From assembly GCA_025800435.1 (NCBI GenBank), contig JAOXRV010000864.1:1-11461 (forward strand): a DNA stretch of 11,461 nt. The letters run 5' to 3'. The notes under the pieces were generated by a model. The model was given only the letters and a program-made list of their open reading frames with translations, searched no databases and was not told the origin of the DNA. Source of the DNA: Cellvibrionaceae bacterium (GTDB lineage Bacteria > Pseudomonadota > Gammaproteobacteria > Pseudomonadales > Cellvibrionaceae). The position numbers and the translations under genes were made by a program. This document shows, piece after piece, positions 7,995-11,461 of this stretch (position 1 is its first letter; each line of letters opens with the position of its first letter).

Positions 7995-8030
7995 TGTGTG
8001 AGCCTTGATAATTTTAAGAGGTATTAAGTA

Positions 8031-9185
8031 ATGAAACATTGCATATTAGGCGCATTGTGTATTTTTTTCTTTCAGGGTTGTATCGCCGCTGAAACGCCCT
8101 ACAAAACCGAAAATGTGGTTTTGATTACAATGGATGGCCTGCGCTGGCAAGAGCTGTTTTACGGTGCTGAAAAAGAGCTGCTGTTCAGCGATCAGTACAC
8201 CAAAAAAGCCGCCGAGGTGCGGCAAAAATTTTGGCATCAAAGCGCGCAAAAGCGAGCCCGAGAGCTGATGCCATTCTTCTGGAATACCTTAATCAAGCAA
8301 GGTCTGGTGGTCGGCGATCGACGCCGAGCAAGCGAAGCGAATATTACCAATGAAATGGGTTTTTCATCACCGGGCTATCATGAAATTCTGGCGGGATTTG
8401 CCGATCCGGACTTGGTCACAAACGCCAGCGAATGGAATAAACACGTCACGCTATTGGAGTGGGCCGAAAAGCAGCCGGGTTTTGGCGGCAGAGTGGCGGC
8501 GTTTGGCTCGTGGAACAAATTGGCGTATGTGCTCAACACCAAGCGCGCGACAGCGGTCTACCACAATTACGCCCACGAGGAGGCCAAACAAACTGCCGCT
8601 GCTGAACTCACCGCAACAGAACATATGTTGAACCAGTTGCAGCGGGATATCCCCGCGCGTTGGCGCAATGTTCGCAATGATGCGTTTACCCATCACTATG
8701 CGCTTGAGTACATCAAAAAGGCAAAGCCAAGATTGGTGCACATCGCCTACGGTGAAACCGACGATTTTGCCCACGACGGCCGTTACGATGAGTACCTGAG
8801 TGCGGCTTATCTGAATGACCGGTTTATCGGCGAGCTGTGGAACTATCTGCAAACGGATCCACATTATCGAGGCAAAACCACGCTGCTGATTACCACCGAT
8901 CACGGCCGCGGTCACCAACCCTTAGAAACCTGGCAGCATCACGCAACGGCCAAGGCGCTTAAGGGCTATCAAAAGCACCTCGCCAAGTATGGTGATATTG
9001 TCGGCTCTGAGCATGTGTGGGTGGTCGCCATCGGCCCAGACACGCCTGCCTTGGGCCTGGTGCAAACCGAGCAACCCTGGGGGCTGAACCAGATCGCCGC
9101 AACCATCGCCACGCTGCTGGGGCTGGACTATAACGCCGCCCAGCCCCTGGCGGGACGTCCGCTGGCCAAGGTGCTCGGCAAGTAA
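8031..9185 (+). CDS. Secreted alkaline-phosphatase-superfamily phosphoesterase
   Basis: A 384-residue exported hydrolase, probably periplasmic. An N-terminal signal peptide (about residues 1-20, cleavage near CIAA|E) is followed by the superfamily's metal-binding pattern. D35 lies in LITMDGLRW. The likely nucleophile is a serine at 112-113 in FSSPGYHEILAG. A second metal set lies in ETDDFAHDGRYDEY (D244/D245, H248), then D290-H291 in ITTDHGRGH and H303/H304 in WQHHAT. The sulfatase CxPxR maturation motif is absent, so phosphate mono- or diester hydrolysis is more likely than sulfate ester hydrolysis. Cys17 after FFQG is a poor lipobox. AAGAGG (8016-8021) is a good ribosome-binding site 9 bp before ATG. 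The gene follows the TonB receptor in the same direction, suggesting a shared substrate pathway. The exact substrate is unknown; a nucleotide pyrophosphatase/phosphodiesterase or phosphonoacetate-hydrolase-like member cannot be excluded. Confidence 0.82.
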   Translation: MKHCILGALCIFFFQGCIAAETPYKTENVVLITMDGLRWQELFYGAEKELLFSDQYTKKAAEVRQKFWHQSAQKRARELMPFFWNTLIKQGLVVGDRRRASEANITNEMGFSSPGYHEILAGFADPDLVTNASEWNKHVTLLEWAEKQPGFGGRVAAFGSWNKLAYVLNTKRATAVYHNYAHEEAKQTAAAELTATEHMLNQLQRDIPARWRNVRNDAFTHHYALEYIKKAKPRLVHIAYGETDDFAHDGRYDEYLSAAYLNDRFIGELWNYLQTDPHYRGKTTLLITTDHGRGHQPLETWQHHATAKALKGYQKHLAKYGDIVGSEHVWVVAIGPDTPALGLVQTEQPWGLNQIAATIATLLGLDYNAAQPLAGRPLAKVLGK

Positions 9186-9253
9186 TCAGGGCTTTGTTCT
9201 AGACCCTCTAAAGGCTGGGGTTGAGCGGGCTAACAGCTAATCGTTGGCCTCGC

Positions 9254-9835
9254 TCAGCTCGCCCTCAAGGGCTCAATACCCACCGCCCGCAGCATCCGGC
9301 ATAAGCGTATTAACGGCAGCCCCACCAGGCTGTTGGGGTCGTCGCCCTCAAGTCGCTCGAACAGGGTGATACCCAAGCCCTCGGATTTAAAACTGCCGGC
9401 GCAGTCGTAGGGTTGTTCTCGTTGCAGGTAGGTTTCCAGGCAGGCCTCGGGCAGTGTTAGAAAATGCACTATAAACTCCTCTGTGGCGCAATCCACACGA
9501 TCACCCTGCATTAGGCATAGGCCGGTGTAAAAGCTGACGCTGTGGCCGCCAAAGGCCCGCAACTGGGCCAGGGCGCGTTGGTGGTTGCCCGGTTTACCGA
9601 TAATAGCCCCTCGGTGGCAGGCGACCTGATCAGAGCCGATAATCCAGTGTTCCGGGTAGCGCTCGGCCAGTGCCGCAGCCTTGGCTCTGGCCAGGCGCTG
9701 GACCAGCTCAGTGGGGCTTTCTGCGGGGTTTGGGGTTTCGTCGATAGCCGGGCTGGCCCAGTCGAAATCGAGCCCCAGGCGGGCCAGTAATTGGCGCCGA
9801 TAGGGGGAGCTGGAAGCCAGTAAAATCTTTGCCAT
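9254..9835 (-). CDS. yceF: Maf-family nucleoside triphosphate pyrophosphatase YceF (m7GTP pyrophosphatase)
   Basis: A 193-residue cytoplasmic house-cleaning enzyme. The Maf/YceF subgroup hydrolyses modified nucleotides such as m7GTP to the monophosphate and pyrophosphate. Conserved motifs are in order: LASSSPYRR (6-14), IDETP (31-35), GSDQV with the putative catalytic Asp69 (67-71) and GKP (80-82). The YceF-specific stretches CAGSFKSEG (145-153) and FERLEGDDPNSLVGLPL (159-175) closely resemble E. coli YceF and separate it from the dTTP/UTP-type Maf paralogue. GAGG lies 7 bp before ATG and supports the start. It is divergent from yceD, the standard arrangement in gammaproteobacteria, and converges on the phosphoesterase with 68 bp between stops. 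Confidence 0.95.
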   Translation of the reverse strand: MAKILLASSSPYRRQLLARLGLDFDWASPAIDETPNPAESPTELVQRLARAKAAALAERYPEHWIIGSDQVACHRGAIIGKPGNHQRALAQLRAFGGHSVSFYTGLCLMQGDRVDCATEEFIVHFLTLPEACLETYLQREQPYDCAGSFKSEGLGITLFERLEGDDPNSLVGLPLIRLCRMLRAVGIEPLRAS

Positions 9836-9892
9836 AATTAAGCCTCATTATCGGTCTGGGCGGGAATTTTGCCCGAGTCTTGGCCAAAACCC

Positions 9893-9933
9893 AAAAAAAA
9901 CGCCCTAAGCCCGAAAAATCAGGGGTTTAGGGC
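9893..9933 (-). terminator. Leftward-facing terminator-like hairpin in the yceF/yceD divergent gap
   Basis: GCCCTAA (9902-9908) pairs with TTAGGGC (9927-9933), and a further CCC/GGG pairing lies inside, around a 10-nt loop. Read leftward, the stem is followed after one base by eight T (9900-9893), the classic intrinsic terminator layout. It lies upstream of yceF, so it would stop transcripts entering yceF from the right or insulate the two divergent units. Rightward, it is followed only by CAATTTT, a weaker signal. Confidence 0.55.
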
Positions 9934-9943
9934 CAATTTTCCT

Positions 9944-9972
9944 TTGACAGGAGCGGGCCTCGTCCCTATCAT
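9944..9972 (+). promoter_or_regulatory. Strong sigma-70 promoter for yceD-rpmF-plsX
   Basis: TTGACA (9944-9949, perfect -35), a 17-bp spacer and TATCAT (9967-9972, 5 of 6 for -10). The bases after the -10 are TTGCGCGCTT, a GC-rich discriminator of the kind found at stringently controlled translation-related promoters. Transcription should begin about 9979-9982, at or just before the yceD ATG. Confidence 0.78.
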
Positions 9973-9981
9973 TGCGCGCTT

Positions 9982-10536
9982 ATGTTGACTACCCCCTCCC
10001 CAAAGCAACTGCCGCGGCAGGTGGATCCACGCAAATTCGCCCAGCAAGAGGTGGTTTTGCAGGGTACGCTCCCCCTGGCGGAACTGGAACGCTTATCCGC
10101 TTTGGCGGCTGGCGATCAGGCTGAAATTACCGCTGAGCTGGAATTTGGGGTGGATGACCAGCGCCACCGTCTGCTCACAGGCAAGGTAAGCGCTAAACTA
10201 CAGCTGACCTGCGAACGTTGCATGGAAGCCTGTGATCAACATATTGAAGGCGAGCTGGCGCTCGGTATTGTTTGGGATGAAGAACAGGCCAAACAACTGC
10301 CCCGGCGCCTAGACGCCTGGATTGCCCCCGAGGGCGTATCCGATATATACGAGGTGATCGAAGAAGAAATCCTGCTGGGCATCCCCATGGGGGTTTACCA
10401 CGATCACCAATGTGTCGATTTGGCTCATTACTCCGTTGGGGGTGATGATGGCGCTGACGAAACAGCGGCGCCAGCAGCCGAGCGGCGAAATAACCCGTTT
10501 CAAGTGCTGGAGCAACTCAAGGGCACGCCGAAATAA
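9982..10536 (+). CDS. yceD: YceD family protein (DUF177), large ribosomal RNA subunit accumulation protein
   Basis: A 184-residue cytoplasmic protein linked in E. coli to 23S rRNA accumulation; the molecular mechanism is not settled. The family hallmarks are visible: VDPRKFA near the N-terminus (14-20), LTCERC with the CxxC pair C77/C80, an acidic helix EVIEEEILLGIPMGVYHDHQC ending at C144, and the C-terminal NPFQVLEQLK (171-180). An extra cysteine, C84, follows the CxxC. The start at 9982 aligns with the N-terminus of E. coli YceD. No Shine-Dalgarno sequence precedes it, and the promoter lies immediately upstream, so translation is probably leaderless. An internal GTG at 10021 is a weaker alternative that would lose the conserved N-terminus. 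First gene of the yceD-rpmF-plsX unit, 41 bp before rpmF. Confidence 0.93.
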   Translation: MLTTPSPKQLPRQVDPRKFAQQEVVLQGTLPLAELERLSALAAGDQAEITAELEFGVDDQRHRLLTGKVSAKLQLTCERCMEACDQHIEGELALGIVWDEEQAKQLPRRLDAWIAPEGVSDIYEVIEEEILLGIPMGVYHDHQCVDLAHYSVGGDDGADETAAPAAERRNNPFQVLEQLKGTPK

Positions 10537-10577
10537 CGAGGCGCCCCGGTTCCAGTAAGATAGTTAAGGAGCTCATC

Positions 10578-10760
10578 ATGGCCGTTCAAAAAAGTAAAAA
10601 GACCCGTTCACGTCGTGGCATGCGTCGTTCTCACGATGCCTTAAGTGGCCCGACCCTGTCGGTTGACCCAGTAAGTGGCGAGAAGCACCACCGTCACCAC
10701 ATCACTGCCGACGGTTTCTACCGTGGCCGCAAAGTGATCGATACTGGCTCCGAAGACTAA
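10578..10760 (+). CDS. rpmF: 50S ribosomal protein L32
   Basis: A 60-residue basic ribosomal protein. The sequence begins MAVQKSKKTRSRRGMRRSHD and contains the near-invariant SGEKHHRHHITADGFYRGRKV segment split around residues 34-54. It lacks the zinc-binding cysteines of some L32 versions, as in E. coli. AAGGAG (10566-10571) lies 6 bp before ATG, an ideal ribosome-binding site that contrasts with the poor sites of its two neighbours. It is co-transcribed with yceD and plsX, tying ribosome production to membrane lipid synthesis. Confidence 0.97.
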   Translation: MAVQKSKKTRSRRGMRRSHDALSGPTLSVDPVSGEKHHRHHITADGFYRGRKVIDTGSED

Positions 10761-10798
10761 TCTTCACAGCATTCTAATTGGCACAGGCGCCGAAGAGA

Positions 10799-11461
10799 TT
10801 GTCTAAATCGATTCGATTAGCGGTTGATGCAATGGGCGGGGACTTAGGTCCCCGCGTTGCGTTAAGCGCGGCCTATCAGGTAGCGGCAGCCAATGCCGAT
10901 GCCGAAATTGATCTCTATGGCCAGTTCGCGGCCATGGCCGGCTGCCTGCCCGCCGATATCCAGCTTCCTCTTGATACGCACAGTCATAGCCATAGATTGG
11001 CCAATGGCGCCGTGTTGCATCTGCACCACGCTGACGCGGTGGTGACCATGGCCGATAAGCCGGCCCAGGCCCTGCGCCATAAAAAAGACTCATCCATGTG
11101 GCAGGCCGTCGATGCGGTGCGCACCGAAAAAGCCCAAGCTTGTGTCAGCGCCGGTAACACCGGTGCGCTGATGGCCATGGGCCGCCACCTGCTGAAAACC
11201 TTTCCGGGGGTCGATCGGCCAGCCATTGCCAAGCTTATTCCCACGGCGGCGGCCGATTGCCTAATGCTAGACCTGGGTGCCAGTGTAAAATGCGATACCG
11301 AACACCTAGTGCAAAATGCGGTGATGGGCTCGGTATTTATGCAGGCAGTGGCCGGGGTGGACTCGCCCCGAGTGGCGCTGCTGAATATTGGCCTGGAAGA
11401 GATCAAAGGCAATGAGCAAATTCGCCTCGCCGCCGCCAGCCTGCAGGCCAATGACAGCATC
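10799..11461 (+). CDS. plsX: Phosphate acyltransferase PlsX, 3' end cut by window edge
   Basis: Peripheral membrane enzyme that converts acyl-ACP to acyl-phosphate, feeding PlsY in phosphatidic acid synthesis. 221 codons are visible of an expected 330-350. The N-terminal signature IRLAVDAMGGDLGP is followed by SSMWQAVDAV, the glycine-rich VSAGNTGALMAMGR, LDLGASVKCD and LLNIGLEEIKGNEQIR, all PlsX landmarks in the right order. The usual NIGEE motif reads NIGLEE here. No ATG is available in frame upstream of the signature: an in-frame TAA lies at 10775, leaving TTG at 10799 (MSKSIRLAVD) or TTG at 10778 (seven residues longer). 10799 is preferred by analogy with E. coli PlsX length. GAAGAG is present but only one base from that start, closer than ideal. 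Follows rpmF by 38 bp in the conserved cluster. Confidence 0.93.
   Translation, partial: MSKSIRLAVDAMGGDLGPRVALSAAYQVAAANADAEIDLYGQFAAMAGCLPADIQLPLDTHSHSHRLANGAVLHLHHADAVVTMADKPAQALRHKKDSSMWQAVDAVRTEKAQACVSAGNTGALMAMGRHLLKTFPGVDRPAIAKLIPTAAADCLMLDLGASVKCDTEHLVQNAVMGSVFMQAVAGVDSPRVALLNIGLEEIKGNEQIRLAAASLQANDSI

Noticed and set aside
8031..8090. Phosphoesterase as a lipoprotein (Cys17)
   Set aside because: The FFQGC sequence departs from the lipobox at -3 and -2, and a normal signal peptidase I site (CIAA|E) follows.
8451..8918. 155-codon minus-strand frame inside the phosphoesterase gene
   Set aside because: It is antisense to conserved metal-binding motifs, and its protein shows no recognisable domain.
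8031..9185. Classification of the hydrolase as a sulfatase
   Set aside because: No CxPxR or SxPxR active-site maturation motif is present; the nucleophile context is SSPGY.
10803..11460. Minus-strand frames opposite plsX
   Set aside because: The plus strand encodes clear PlsX motifs throughout, and the antisense frames have no support.

Overview
The window reads as chromosomal DNA of a Gram-negative gammaproteobacterium. The best evidence is the divergent yceF / yceD-rpmF-plsX cluster at the right end, whose products closely resemble E. coli YceF, YceD, L32 and PlsX. An RND efflux pump and a large TonB-dependent outer-membrane receptor fit the same picture. GC content looks moderate to slightly high. 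A marine or aquatic heterotroph (Cellvibrionales-like) is a guess from overall feel and cannot be proven here. I see no insertion sequence, integrase, tRNA, rRNA or CRISPR array.

Left part (1-5080, all minus strand): a DeoR/GlpR-type regulator (5080-4325), then a 141-bp gap with a candidate promoter, then a membrane-fusion (HlyD/AcrA-type) adaptor (4183-3050). Only 2 bp separate the adaptor from an RND inner-membrane pump (start 3047), which runs off the left edge about 10-30 codons before its expected end. The adaptor and pump would form an envelope-spanning exporter with an outer-membrane channel encoded elsewhere. Two of the classical RND proton-relay residues appear substituted.

Middle (5081-9185): a 461-bp divergent intergenic region separates deoR from a TonB-dependent receptor (5542-7917, plus). 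It carries several repeats, including an exact 11-mer found both near deoR and in the receptor leader, so the regulator may control the receptor. A strong hairpin terminator follows the receptor, and 36 bp later a secreted metal-dependent phosphoesterase of the alkaline phosphatase superfamily begins (8031-9185, plus). Outer-membrane uptake, periplasmic ester hydrolysis and a sugar-phosphate-type regulator together suggest a small acquisition locus for an unidentified, possibly phosphorylated, substrate. This is inference.

Right part (9254-11461): yceF (minus) converges on the phosphoesterase and diverges from yceD-rpmF-plsX (plus), the conserved housekeeping cluster joining 23S rRNA/ribosomal protein L32 production to phospholipid synthesis. 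A near-consensus sigma-70 promoter lies so close to the yceD start codon that the mRNA should be essentially leaderless. plsX appears to use a TTG start and is cut by the right edge.

Most of the window is ordinary. The points most worth a second look are the regulatory architecture of the 5081-5541 region, the receptor/phosphoesterase pair, the substituted RND relay residues and the predicted leaderless yceD transcript.
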